Positions 53,925 to 62,343 of a DNA stretch of 64,000 bases are shown here, one piece after another; position 1 is the first letter of the stretch, and each line of letters starts with the position of its first letter. This DNA comes from Desulfobacter postgatei 2ac9 (GTDB lineage: Bacteria > Desulfobacterota > Desulfobacteria > Desulfobacterales > Desulfobacteraceae). The DNA lies in assembly GCF_000233695.2 (NCBI RefSeq), contig NZ_CM001488.1, positions 2,970,279-3,034,278 on the forward strand, in the 5' to 3' direction. The notes under the pieces were generated by a model, which did not search any database, had not been told where the DNA came from, and worked only from the letters and a program-made list of their open reading frames with translations. The translations under genes and the position numbers were made by a program.

Positions 53925-54091
53925 AATGAAACCTTTTCCAGATCAAATTCCATCATAATTCCAACCAATTGTTTAAATCCTACATTCAAAGACCAATTGA
54001 ATTTTTTTTTTGCAAAGGACGGATCACTTAAAAGAAGGTCTACCTCAGTGGGCTGGTAAAAATATGGGTCAATACTCACTCGTTTTCCCAT
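53900..54091 (-). pseudogene. C-terminal fragment of a GDP-mannose 4,6-dehydratase-type gene
   Basis: The 63-residue frame reads [20 protein letters not shown], then SFAKKKFNWSLNVGFKQLVG and MEFDLEKV, which is the conserved end of GDP-sugar 4,6-dehydratases ([21 protein letters not shown]). The first 270 or so residues are missing. It overlaps both neighbours by 16 and 25 bases, so it keeps its place in a coupled operon. A LegB-like dehydratase would fit nonulosonic acid making, but this piece cannot be active. Confidence 0.7.
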
Positions 54092-54936
54092 TTAAGTGCG
54101 GATACAATTTCATAGGTATTGTTTAAAGCCTTAAAGCCGTCATAAATTTCCAGAGTAACCGTTTTATTTTTCCATTGATAATTATTTAAAATTCTAAACA
54201 ACTTACTTTGATCCGTCAGGCCGATATTTTGATCATGTCTTCGGTCATTGTTACTGATATGAATATAATCGGAAGCTTCAAACATATCCTGAAATTCTTT
54301 CTTGAAATCAAGATGAAATGTATTGGCACTTACCATCAAATGGCCTATATCCATAAGCAAAGTGAAGTCTATTCTTTTTCGCAGCTCAGTAAAATCATGA
54401 AATGTTAAAAGCATGAACGGGGCATTATTTCCATAAACCATATAATTTGATTCAGAATAACAATTATTTTCAATATACAAATTTATGTCATGGAATTCAT
54501 TTTTAAGAATATGAAAAGCATCTATAAAATTTTCTAATGCTTTTTCCTTATCATATAAATTCGATTTACCGAATTTTCTGCCGATTTCATCAACAGGGCG
54601 ATCTATAAAAAAACCGGCATGGAATCCAAATTGTTTCCCTCCAAACAACCGGGTCATCCTGAGAGCTTTTTTCAGATGATTTAAACTTGCTTCATAAATA
54701 TCCGTGTTAAGCGAGGCTAAATTCAAGATAAAAGGATCTTTCGGCGGTGGGAAATAATTATGAACTAAAAAGTTAAGATTATAGCCTTTTTTAAGTTCAA
54801 GAAGCTCCGATTCACAGCCATCATAATATTCAGTCCCACCGGTCAATTCAATATTTCTAAACCCCTGATCAACCAGTTCTTTTACCGCCGGACCAATCAA
54901 TATTTGTTTAGAGCATGCTGAAGATATATAAATCAT
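54076..54936 (-). CDS. Sugar isomerase/endonuclease-like TIM-barrel protein
   Basis: A 286-residue protein of the xylose-isomerase-like (AP endonuclease 2) TIM-barrel family. Metal-binding positions are suggested by FGFHAGFF, LYIENNCY, LLMDIGHLM, DYIHISNNDRRHD and VTLEIYDGF, in the usual order. Its substrate is unknown; the place next to neuB and a GNAT gene suggests sugar epimerisation or isomerisation in the nonulosonic acid or surface glycan pathway. It follows the GNAT gene by six bases. Confidence 0.75.
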   Translation of the reverse strand: MIYISSACSKQILIGPAVKELVDQGFRNIELTGGTEYYDGCESELLELKKGYNLNFLVHNYFPPPKDPFILNLASLNTDIYEASLNHLKKALRMTRLFGGKQFGFHAGFFIDRPVDEIGRKFGKSNLYDKEKALENFIDAFHILKNEFHDINLYIENNCYSESNYMVYGNNAPFMLLTFHDFTELRKRIDFTLLMDIGHLMVSANTFHLDFKKEFQDMFEASDYIHISNNDRRHDQNIGLTDQSKLFRILNNYQWKNKTVTLEIYDGFKALNNTYEIVSALKWENE

Positions 54937-54942
54937 AATTCC

Positions 54943-55401
54943 CTACAATTCCACAAAAGCCAACAACTGCCCTTTTTCTTTTCCCAAAAAAGAATAATTT
55001 AATTTTCTATATAAATGAATTGCTCTTGAATTTTGAGGGTATACTTTCAATTTTATTTTTTTCGCACCTTTTTTTCTAGCCCGTTCATGGAGGAACACCA
55101 TGAACTTTTCCCCCAATCCTTTACGCCTGTAATCCGGATGAATAATAATCCCCAGACTGGGGATTTTGTATCCTTCATCCCACCCCCTGAGCATTCCGTA
55201 ACCGCAAATCTTTTTTTCCATTGTTTGGATGAAATAAAGATCCCCGCCGTTGTAATGACAAATCTCATGCGCTTTTTTTTTATTAAACGGATGGGGATGA
55301 AAATATTTATCCCAGCCGTTGCTATGAATACTTTCAAAAAATGAGGTCAGTTTATCTGTGAAAGAGGCATCAACCTGAGAATATTGGATTTTACTATGCA
55401 C
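54943..55401 (-). CDS. GNAT-family N-acetyltransferase
   Basis: A 152-residue acetyltransferase. The acetyl-CoA loop is DYRRKGLGEKFMVFLHERAR and the C-terminal signature is NSRAIHLYRKLNYSFLG. The start is a GTG whose G overlaps the neuB TAG. In the cluster it may N-acetylate an amino sugar before nonulosonic acid formation (compare PseH or LegH), which is an inference from position. Confidence 0.85.
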   Translation of the reverse strand: MHSKIQYSQVDASFTDKLTSFFESIHSNGWDKYFHPHPFNKKKAHEICHYNGGDLYFIQTMEKKICGYGMLRGWDEGYKIPSLGIIIHPDYRRKGLGEKFMVFLHERARKKGAKKIKLKVYPQNSRAIHLYRKLNYSFLGKEKGQLLAFVEL

Positions 55402-56468
55402 TATTCCGACTTCCAGGCTATTGCGTCAAGCGTTAAAACATCATCTTTTTTAATCGTCTTCACCACCTGTTTTCCGATCACCTTATCAAACCAGTTGGGC
55501 GGCAAACCCGTACCCGGTCGTTTGCAGGTTACATCCTCCGGTTTAATCATCCGGCCAGCAGATATGTCACGGGTTGCAACCAAGCTTTTTTGCATTTTTG
55601 ATTTATTTTTACGCTCACTTGGCATGATTCTCTTGATACCATCACCAAGGGCCAATTCCACATTTCGAATCGTCCTGACCATCTGACCGATCTCTTGCGG
55701 TTCAAGAGACGCATTATGATCTGGACCTTCCATACACCTGTCAAGGGTAAAATGTTTCTCAATCACACAGGCACCGGCTGCAACAGCCCAGGGACTTGCA
55801 CCAATCCCAGACGTATGATCTGAAAATCCAACGGGACAGCCAAATGCAATTTCCATTGTTTTCATTGCTCGAAGGTTAATATCCTCCAACGGGGCAGGAT
55901 ATTCAGAGGTACATTGTAGAATGATAATCTTTCCGTCAAGTCCATTTTTTTTCAGTTCATCGACAGACTCTTCCACATCTCCAAGGTTCGACATCCCCGT
56001 CGATAAAATTACCGGAATATTTTTTTTGGCCAGATAGCGAAGAAACGGGATATTTGAGGTATCCGTGGATGCAATTTTATATGCATCCACGCCGATAGTT
56101 TCAAGCAGATCAGCACTATTTTGCTCGTATGGTGTACAAAGATACAATATTCCTTCATCTTCACAATGTTTTTTTAATTGCGCCTGTTCCCGGTCCGATA
56201 ACTCAAGCTGTTTAAGCATGGAAAATTGAGAATCGTCACCAGAGGTTGTTTTAAGCTGATAATCAGCCTTTTCGCTATTCCGAGTTACAAGCGACTCTGC
56301 TTTAAAACATTGAAATTTAACGGCATCAGCACCGGCAGCCTTTGCTGATTCAATCAACTTGTGGGCAATATCGATATTCCCGTTATGATTAACCCCGGCT
56401 TCAGCAATGATAAAACACGGGTGTTTTTTTCCGATTTTAAAATCTTTAATTCTGACAAAATTATTCAT
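55401..56468 (-). CDS. neuB: NeuB-family nonulosonic acid synthase
   Basis: A 355-residue synthase that condenses phosphoenolpyruvate with an N-acylated hexosamine to give sialic, legionaminic or pseudaminic acid. The NeuB barrel has FIIAEAGVNHNGNIDIAHKL, AVKFQCFKAES, STGMSNLGDVEES and EKHFTLDR. The C-terminal SAF domain (residues 295-352) includes RDISAGRMIKPEDV and RPGTGLPPNWFDKVIGK. The exact product cannot be told apart by eye. It overlaps neuA by eight bases and the GNAT gene by one base. Confidence 0.92.
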   Translation of the reverse strand: MNNFVRIKDFKIGKKHPCFIIAEAGVNHNGNIDIAHKLIESAKAAGADAVKFQCFKAESLVTRNSEKADYQLKTTSGDDSQFSMLKQLELSDREQAQLKKHCEDEGILYLCTPYEQNSADLLETIGVDAYKIASTDTSNIPFLRYLAKKNIPVILSTGMSNLGDVEESVDELKKNGLDGKIIILQCTSEYPAPLEDINLRAMKTMEIAFGCPVGFSDHTSGIGASPWAVAAGACVIEKHFTLDRCMEGPDHNASLEPQEIGQMVRTIRNVELALGDGIKRIMPSERKNKSKMQKSLVATRDISAGRMIKPEDVTCKRPGTGLPPNWFDKVIGKQVVKTIKKDDVLTLDAIAWKSE

Positions 56469-57186
56469 TTTCTTTCAATTTCATATAGGTTTCCGCCAAT
56501 CTGAAATCCATTTCACTGTCAATATCAATACTTCTGTCTGGGGGCATTATATATGCTTCAATCACACCGGAATATAAAAGTTTTTTTTCAAGAATAGTGG
56601 ATCTCCAGGTAACCTCTACTGCTCCATTAAGCCTGTATGCCGGGGGAAGTAATTGCCGTCTCATGTAATGTTCGATTTGTATTCCAGCAACAAAGGCTTC
56701 CATCCTTCCGTCATTGAGTTTATACATCCAATAAGGGTGGTGATCTACCTCACAAACAGAACGGACCCAGTCCGGTTTTTTTTTGATCAAAATATCCAGT
56801 GCTTGGTTAATATCCTGAGCAATTCTTAATGGTGCCGTAGGCCTAAGCCACACAATTATATCCGGGCAAAAATTTTCATTGTCTTTCAACCAGGCTAACG
56901 CATGTTCATACACCGGCATATCCAGGGTATCATCTGCAGCAATATTTTCAGGCCTTAAAAAAGGGACATCAGCCCCGTATTGTTTGCCTATTTCAGAGAT
57001 TTGCCTATCATCCGTGGAAAGAATAACCCTGTCAAGACATTGCACCGACAATGCCGTTTCAATGGTCCAAGCTAAGAGAGGCTTTCCGGCAAGCATTTTG
57101 ATGTTTTTTCTTGGAACGCCTTTTGACCCGCCCCGTGCAGGTATTATCGCCAGAATTTTTTTATTACCCTTCATTATTCCTGCCAT
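56461..57186 (-). CDS. neuA: Nonulosonic acid cytidylyltransferase (NeuA-type)
   Basis: A 241-residue enzyme that activates sialic-type acids as CMP-sugars. The CTP-binding N-terminus is IIPARGGSKGVPRKNIKMLA (residues 13-32), then DDRQISEIGKQYGADVPFLR and WLRPTAPLR. The ATG at 57186 has AGGA upstream at the right distance; an ATG four codons later is also possible. It overlaps the upstream methyltransferase gene and neuB, so three genes are coupled. Confidence 0.93.
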   Translation of the reverse strand: MAGIMKGNKKILAIIPARGGSKGVPRKNIKMLAGKPLLAWTIETALSVQCLDRVILSTDDRQISEIGKQYGADVPFLRPENIAADDTLDMPVYEHALAWLKDNENFCPDIIVWLRPTAPLRIAQDINQALDILIKKKPDWVRSVCEVDHHPYWMYKLNDGRMEAFVAGIQIEHYMRRQLLPPAYRLNGAVEVTWRSTILEKKLLYSGVIEAYIMPPDRSIDIDSEMDFRLAETYMKLKENE

Positions 57187-58066
57187 TTTTTCCTGCGATA
57201 TAAATTATCGTATCTGTTTTTTGAGCCCTTTCCAATACCCGGCAGTATTCATTGCAACTTCCAAACAGCTTTTTAAACTTTAAATCTCCACCCGGTTTTC
57301 CTTTTTTCAGCCAGGCCAAGTGATTATCAAGACCATATCGCTGATAAAACATAATCTTTTTTTCATAAAAGCCCTCTGATTCAAACACGCATCTTAATCC
57401 ATTTGCAGAATAAATATAATGATGCATGGGTTGAAAATAAAAATCTTTATAGGCATCCAAATCATAAATTGATAGCAAAGGATCTTCAATATGCGGCACT
57501 TCTATGATAATGCTGCCACCTGTATTTAATAACGGCTTGCATTTCTTTAAAAAGTCGAACGGATCCCTTATATGCTCAAACACATGAAACAAACAGATAA
57601 GATCAAATTTTTCCCCATCAGGAATATCTTCCAAATATTCATATTGATCCACACTAAAACGTGAAACAAACGCCCTGTTCGTGGAATCGGGTTCAACGCA
57701 AACACACTCACACTTTTGGGAACATTTTTCAAGGAATGCGCCGGTTGAGCTTCCTATTTCAAGGATTCTTCCATCCTGTATGAAAAAATCCTCCAGCTGT
57801 TCCCACCGTTTTGAGGCATCCTTCATACTTTTTTCATGAAGTTCCAAAGGATCCGTTGTCAGAGTCACGCCGCGTTTCTTTGTATGTTCATTGTAGGCGG
57901 CATAAAAATTTTTTTCTTCCGGTTCGTTCATTATGGGATATAAAAATCCTGTCAAACAATAATTACAACGAAATACCTTTGTGTTTTGAGCAGACCAGAC
58001 CTTGTTATGTATCTGTTTGAGATTCGAAGAGTTACAGATGGGACATTCCATATTTTTATCATTCAT
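57164..58066 (-). CDS. Zinc-ribbon methyltransferase
   Basis: A 300-residue protein with an N-terminal four-cysteine ribbon (CPICNSSN at residues 5-12 and RCNYCLTGFLYP near 33) and a class I methyltransferase core (RILEIGSSTGAFLEKC near 100, DLICLFHVFEHIRDPFDF near 155). This type is frequent in surface-glycan clusters and probably methylates a sugar. It overlaps neuA. Confidence 0.85.
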   Translation of the reverse strand: MNDKNMECPICNSSNLKQIHNKVWSAQNTKVFRCNYCLTGFLYPIMNEPEEKNFYAAYNEHTKKRGVTLTTDPLELHEKSMKDASKRWEQLEDFFIQDGRILEIGSSTGAFLEKCSQKCECVCVEPDSTNRAFVSRFSVDQYEYLEDIPDGEKFDLICLFHVFEHIRDPFDFLKKCKPLLNTGGSIIIEVPHIEDPLLSIYDLDAYKDFYFQPMHHYIYSANGLRCVFESEGFYEKKIMFYQRYGLDNHLAWLKKGKPGGDLKFKKLFGSCNEYCRVLERAQKTDTIIYIAGKNGRNNEG

Positions 58067-58133
58067 AATGAAACCATATTCATTAAAATATATTCAATTA
58101 TCAAGGACCATTCAATTCGGACAGCTTATATTT

Positions 58134-59525
58134 TTATGTTTGCCGAAATCCCCTGAAGGAAGCATCCCGGCTGTAATATAAATCCTTGATTTGTGAAACC
58201 ATCAGTTTCTTTTTATTTTCAAAATAATTTTCAACAAGCATGATATTGGCATTCGCCAGTTCCGAATAAAGTTCTTTTTCAGACAATTTTGTAAAATTAA
58301 CAGCAAAAAGGTCTGCATTCAAATGCTTGTTTTCATAAAAGTCCTCAATGTCTTTAATCAGACCCTTTTCAATTGCATAATTATATAAGGGAGAACCGGG
58401 GTATGGGGTAACAGGCCGAATGGTTCTCATCTGGGCCCCATCATCATGCTTGATTAAAAAATTTACAGCAGCGGTTAACGTTTCCTTATTGTCGCCGATA
58501 TGGCCGAACAGCATATTCAGACCGGGACTGATTCCGGCAGCCAATGTGGATTCGATACCTTGGTCGATCTGTTTGATTGAGAGGGCCTTGTTCATTTTTT
58601 TCAGCACATCATCGTCATAGGCTTCAATGCCGTAATTGATAAAAACGCATCCTGCCCGTTTCATTAACGCTAGCACTTTCGGTGTTGCATAGTTGAGCCT
58701 GCCGTTGCAGTCCCATTTTATATTCAAATCGGCCTTTAAAAAAGATTCGCAGATTTCCATGGTACGTTGTCCGGATGACATGAGAAGTTCGTCTGAAAAA
58801 GCGATATAAGATATGCCGAACTCTTTTTTCAGATATTGAATCTCTTCGATAATGGCCTCGGCGCTTCGGGGACGAAATCCCTTGTCCATCCTGTAGCAGA
58901 AATTACATTTAAACGTACATCCCCGGCCGGAGAGCAGCGGCATGACAAAATCGCCGTGGGTGCAATGGGGCATTCTCAACAATCTGTAATATTCAATGGG
59001 AAAAAGCTCGTATGCCGGCCACGGGATGCTGTCAATATCCTTTATCAGTTCCCGCCTGGGGTTAACCACAACTTTCCCGCCGTTGCGGTATGCAATTCCA
59101 TTGATGCGGTCCAGGGGCTTATGGGTGGCAAAGGCATCAAAAAGTTCCAAAACCGTTTCCTCACCTTCACCGATCACGGCGACATCAGCACCGGTTTTTT
59201 CAAGAAAATATTCCGGCTCCGGGGACGGCCCGTGCCCTCCGATGATGAACTGTTCAGGTCTTTGTTTTGACTTTTCAATGGCCAGGGAAATATTGAGCAG
59301 TTTTTTATATTGATAATACCCGGCAATGATGTTGACGCCGATAATATCGAATTTGTTCCGGTCCAGATAAGCGGTCAGGTGCTCATCCGGGTAATGATGG
59401 AGATCCTGGTTATAAATTTCAACATCATAGCCGTCTTTTTTGAGGACTGCCGCAATATAGGCCAATCCCTGGGGAAACCAGTGGATATACGAATCGTTAT
59501 CATAGACAACCAATAGAATCCTCAA
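58134..59525 (-). CDS. B12-binding-domain radical SAM protein
   Basis: A 463-residue enzyme with an N-terminal cobalamin-binding fold (residues 1-150) and a radical SAM domain with the cluster motif C203, C207, C210 (RGCTFKCNFCY). The C-terminus has the family's extended helices. B12 radical SAM enzymes often methylate unreactive carbons, but many glycan-cluster members have unknown substrates. It is the first gene of the minus-strand cluster and the next one, the methyltransferase gene, begins 67 bases downstream. Confidence 0.9.
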   Translation of the reverse strand: MRILLVVYDNDSYIHWFPQGLAYIAAVLKKDGYDVEIYNQDLHHYPDEHLTAYLDRNKFDIIGVNIIAGYYQYKKLLNISLAIEKSKQRPEQFIIGGHGPSPEPEYFLEKTGADVAVIGEGEETVLELFDAFATHKPLDRINGIAYRNGGKVVVNPRRELIKDIDSIPWPAYELFPIEYYRLLRMPHCTHGDFVMPLLSGRGCTFKCNFCYRMDKGFRPRSAEAIIEEIQYLKKEFGISYIAFSDELLMSSGQRTMEICESFLKADLNIKWDCNGRLNYATPKVLALMKRAGCVFINYGIEAYDDDVLKKMNKALSIKQIDQGIESTLAAGISPGLNMLFGHIGDNKETLTAAVNFLIKHDDGAQMRTIRPVTPYPGSPLYNYAIEKGLIKDIEDFYENKHLNADLFAVNFTKLSEKELYSELANANIMLVENYFENKKKLMVSQIKDLYYSRDASFRGFRQT

Positions 59526-59602
59526 AACGTACCTCCTTCTTCCTTAATGACCGGTCTTCTGAACGAATAAAAATTACTACCGTTATTTTTATCAAGCAAA
59601 GA

Positions 59603-59639
59603 AAAACCGGGGCGACAGCTTTTGCAGCTGCCGCCCCGA
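59603..59639 (-). terminator. Terminator after the flagellin gene
   Basis: On the minus strand a 12-base stem (CGGGGCGGCAGC with GCTGTCGCCCCG) closes around TGCAAAA and runs into GGTTTTTCTTT, 37 bases after the flagellin stop. Confidence 0.85.
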
Positions 59640-59675
59640 TTCTAACAAATATCGCTTGGTTTTATGCGATAAAAC

Positions 59676-62126
59676 TTACTGGAGCAGGCTCAAGACATTC
59701 TGCGAACTGGCATTGGCCTGGGACATGGCAAATGTGCCGGCCTGGCTCAGGATCTGCATCTTTGTAAAGTTTGCCGACTCTTCGGCAAAGTCAACGTCAC
59801 GGATGCTGGATTCCGCAGCTTCAACATTTACCTTGGTTGTTGAAATATTGGCAATGGTGGAGGTCAACTGGTTCTGCACGGAACCCAGGTCGGACCGGAC
59901 CTTATCCAGGGATTTCAACGCGGCATCCGCCACTGCAATACCGATCTGGGCACCTTCCTGGGTGGTCACATCCACATCGGAAAGGCGATAGGCAGAGGCA
60001 TCGGACATAAAAGAATCCACTGTACTGTCCGAAGCTACATCATTAACCGCCAGAGTTGTACCCGATTTCAGTATGGAACCGCCGTTAATGACCATATCTT
60101 CCGTCAGTTTATTAGTGGCTGCAGTACCGGTGATTATATCATATTCAAGGGTGGTGCCCTTGGCATATGTGGTTCCGTCGGAAGCCAGGATATCATTGGT
60201 CAACACCGTACCAGCAGTGATAGTCGAATCCTTTGCAATTATCGAACCTTTGGTCAGCAGCATATCTTTATCCACAGCCACTTTTTCATCCTCACCCGTT
60301 GTCGTCGCTAATCCAAGGGACGATCCATTGGCCAGAATGGAGTTGGCTCCTATACTAGAACCAGCCTTCAAGTTTACGGAACCGCCGAATATTGCACCAG
60401 AACCTTCCAATGCGTCGGTGGCAAAGGTTGTTCCACTCTTAAGGACGGAGCCGATATCAAGGGTTGAACCGGATCCCTTTAGCGCCATATCCGCTGTGAG
60501 AGTCACATCTTGTTGAATCGTATAATTATGCCCGGTAGTGCTGCCGGCAGTCAAAATAGAACCACTTTCCAGAATAGACCCGGCCGCTAAGGTTGCCTCT
60601 CCGGTCAGGATTAAACCGGTGGTTTTAATAGCAGTGTTACCCTTGATATAGGTATTCCCCCCGCTAACAACTACATTACCTGAAGTCGCACCGGAAAGGC
60701 TTTCACTCACATCGCCCTTAAACACTGTACCCGTTTTTAAAAGAGTATCTGCACCACCTTTTAATTCCGTCCCAGCGCCCAAGCTACTTTTGATAACTGT
60801 TGCAGTATTCTGAGCTATTTCAAAATTCCCTTGAAGGGTGGTTCCTGCACCAATGATTGATCCGCTATCAAGAACTGATCCTGCTCCAATAACGTTTTCA
60901 TCATTTAACAGGCCTGTTACTTGGGCTGTGGTTGTAAAGGTGCCTTGAAGCACCGCCCCAGATGCCAAGACTGATGCGGTAAGAGAAGAACCGGATGTAA
61001 GCACCATTTCCTGGGTGGTGGAGGCCATAGCCCCTACTTTCATGAAGCCATCCTCGGTGGAAACCGCAATACCAGCCTGGGCAGAAGCATCGGTAATGGC
61101 AATCTGGCTGGTGCCTTCCTGGCGTACTTCAATCGTGCCCAAAGTCGACAGCTCTTCCGTTCCACCCATTACGGCCTGGGTAGCCGCTCCCATGGTAACT
61201 TTAATGGCCCGGTTGTCCGTAGAATTGAGAGTAAGTACTCCGTCTTGATCCACGGAAGCCGTAACCCCGTGCTCACTGGTCTTGTTGTTGATCGCCGACA
61301 CCAGGGCACCGTCGGAATCATTTTCCTTCACATCCAAGGCACCAATGGTAACGCCGTTGATGGAAAAACTGCTGTCCGTTGTACCGGCGGTGATATTATC
61401 ATCCGTAGAGGAAGAAACCGATGCCGTGGCTGAGATACCCAGCACATCACTGAGTTTATTAATGGCATCGGCCACAGCGCCCACGCCGTGCTCCGCACTG
61501 TTATCATAGGCCAGCTCAATGGAATTCAGTGAATAGGTCTTGTCCTGCAGATTACTGTAAACATTGAGTTGGGTCGTCCCTTCACCGGCAAAGGTTAGAT
61601 CAGAGGTAGTGATATGACCGATCTTATTTGCTTCCGTTGACTGGATGGAAATGTCCACGGTCTCACCGGCATAGGCCCCGATCTGAAATTTCTTGTCGGT
61701 AAAATTACCGGAAAGAAGTTTCTGGTTGTTGAATGAGGTGGTTTTGGCAATGTTGTCCAGCTCTTCCCTGAGCTTTGTAATATCCGCCTGGATGGCCTTG
61801 CGGGAGTCCGTAGTCTGTCCGTCCTGGGCCGCCTGGATGGATTTGGTTTTAATGGTGTTGACGATGTTGATGGATTCTTCCAGAGCCGCGTCTGCTGTCT
61901 GAACAATCGAAATCGCATCGTTACCATTCCGGATGGCCTGTCCCAGGCCCAGGGACTGAGACTTGAGAGAGTCGGCAATGGACATGCCGGAAGCGTCATC
62001 CGCTGCTTTGTTGATCCGAAGGCCGGAAGACAGTTTTTCAAGTGCTGACGACAGGTTGTTATCATTCTTGACCAAATTTTTGTGCGCGTTTAACGCTGCA
62101 ACGTTGGTGTTGATTCTTAATGCCAT
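59676..62126 (-). CDS. fliC: Flagellin with a long repetitive central insertion
   Basis: An 816-residue flagellin, far longer than the common 270-500. Residues 1-165 are the conserved N-terminal D0/D1 part (MALRINTNVAALNAHKNLVK) and about 715-816 the C-terminal part (SSIRDVDFAEESANFTKMQI ending NVLSLLQ). Residues 170-350 include flagellin insertion motifs. Residues about 370-700 hold six-residue repeats (GSILESGSILTAGS, DIGSVLKSGTTF, LKAGSSIGANSILANGSSLG) predicted to form a beta-solenoid. A sigma-28-type promoter and AAGGAGG lie upstream. Nonulosonic acid genes lie just behind it, so it is probably glycosylated. Confidence 0.95.
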   Translation of the reverse strand: MALRINTNVAALNAHKNLVKNDNNLSSALEKLSSGLRINKAADDASGMSIADSLKSQSLGLGQAIRNGNDAISIVQTADAALEESINIVNTIKTKSIQAAQDGQTTDSRKAIQADITKLREELDNIAKTTSFNNQKLLSGNFTDKKFQIGAYAGETVDISIQSTEANKIGHITTSDLTFAGEGTTQLNVYSNLQDKTYSLNSIELAYDNSAEHGVGAVADAINKLSDVLGISATASVSSSTDDNITAGTTDSSFSINGVTIGALDVKENDSDGALVSAINNKTSEHGVTASVDQDGVLTLNSTDNRAIKVTMGAATQAVMGGTEELSTLGTIEVRQEGTSQIAITDASAQAGIAVSTEDGFMKVGAMASTTQEMVLTSGSSLTASVLASGAVLQGTFTTTAQVTGLLNDENVIGAGSVLDSGSIIGAGTTLQGNFEIAQNTATVIKSSLGAGTELKGGADTLLKTGTVFKGDVSESLSGATSGNVVVSGGNTYIKGNTAIKTTGLILTGEATLAAGSILESGSILTAGSTTGHNYTIQQDVTLTADMALKGSGSTLDIGSVLKSGTTFATDALEGSGAIFGGSVNLKAGSSIGANSILANGSSLGLATTTGEDEKVAVDKDMLLTKGSIIAKDSTITAGTVLTNDILASDGTTYAKGTTLEYDIITGTAATNKLTEDMVINGGSILKSGTTLAVNDVASDSTVDSFMSDASAYRLSDVDVTTQEGAQIGIAVADAALKSLDKVRSDLGSVQNQLTSTIANISTTKVNVEAAESSIRDVDFAEESANFTKMQILSQAGTFAMSQANASSQNVLSLLQ
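60027..61019 (-). repeat. Hexapeptide-repeat region of flagellin
   Basis: Codons for residues about 370-700 encode a degenerate six-residue pattern G-S/T-x-[ILVF]-x-x, repeated in blocks, for example GSTLDI-GSVLKS-GTT. The pattern resembles the [STAV]-x-[LIV] hexapeptides of left-handed beta helices. DNA repeats are weak, so the region has diverged. Confidence 0.8.
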
Positions 62127-62227
62127 AATTTATTCCTCCTTGAGAGTTAATGAATCAGGGATTCCGTTCCCTTTTTTTTTATATTTCCACCGTACCGTAC
62201 CTGGTTTACTATGGAATCTGAAATAGC

Positions 62228-62254
62228 TTATCGACGGCTGGAAAAATAACTTAA
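62228..62254 (-). promoter_or_regulatory. Sigma-28 promoter of fliC
   Basis: On the minus strand TTAAGTTA, 11 bases, then GTCGATAA matches the FliA consensus (TAAAGTTT-N11-GCCGATAA) with few changes. It lies about 100 bases before the flagellin ATG. Confidence 0.75.
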
Positions 62255-62262
62255 AAAAAAAT

Positions 62263-62289
62263 TATGTTTTTTATGCGATTACCCGATAA
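62263..62289 (+). promoter_or_regulatory. Sigma-28-like promoter of fliD
   Basis: TATGTTTT, 11 bases, then CCCGATAA fits the FliA spacing with a good -10 and a weak -35. It is divergent from the fliC promoter nine bases away and lies 54 bases before fliD. Confidence 0.55.
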
Positions 62290-62343
62290 GAGTATCAATA
62301 TAACAGCAAGTAAAATGCACATTTAATTTTATGGAGAAGCACC

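Noticed and set aside
60073-62226. Several plus-strand frames opposite the flagellin gene
   Set aside because: They arise from the repetitive composition of the flagellin insertion and have no start signals.
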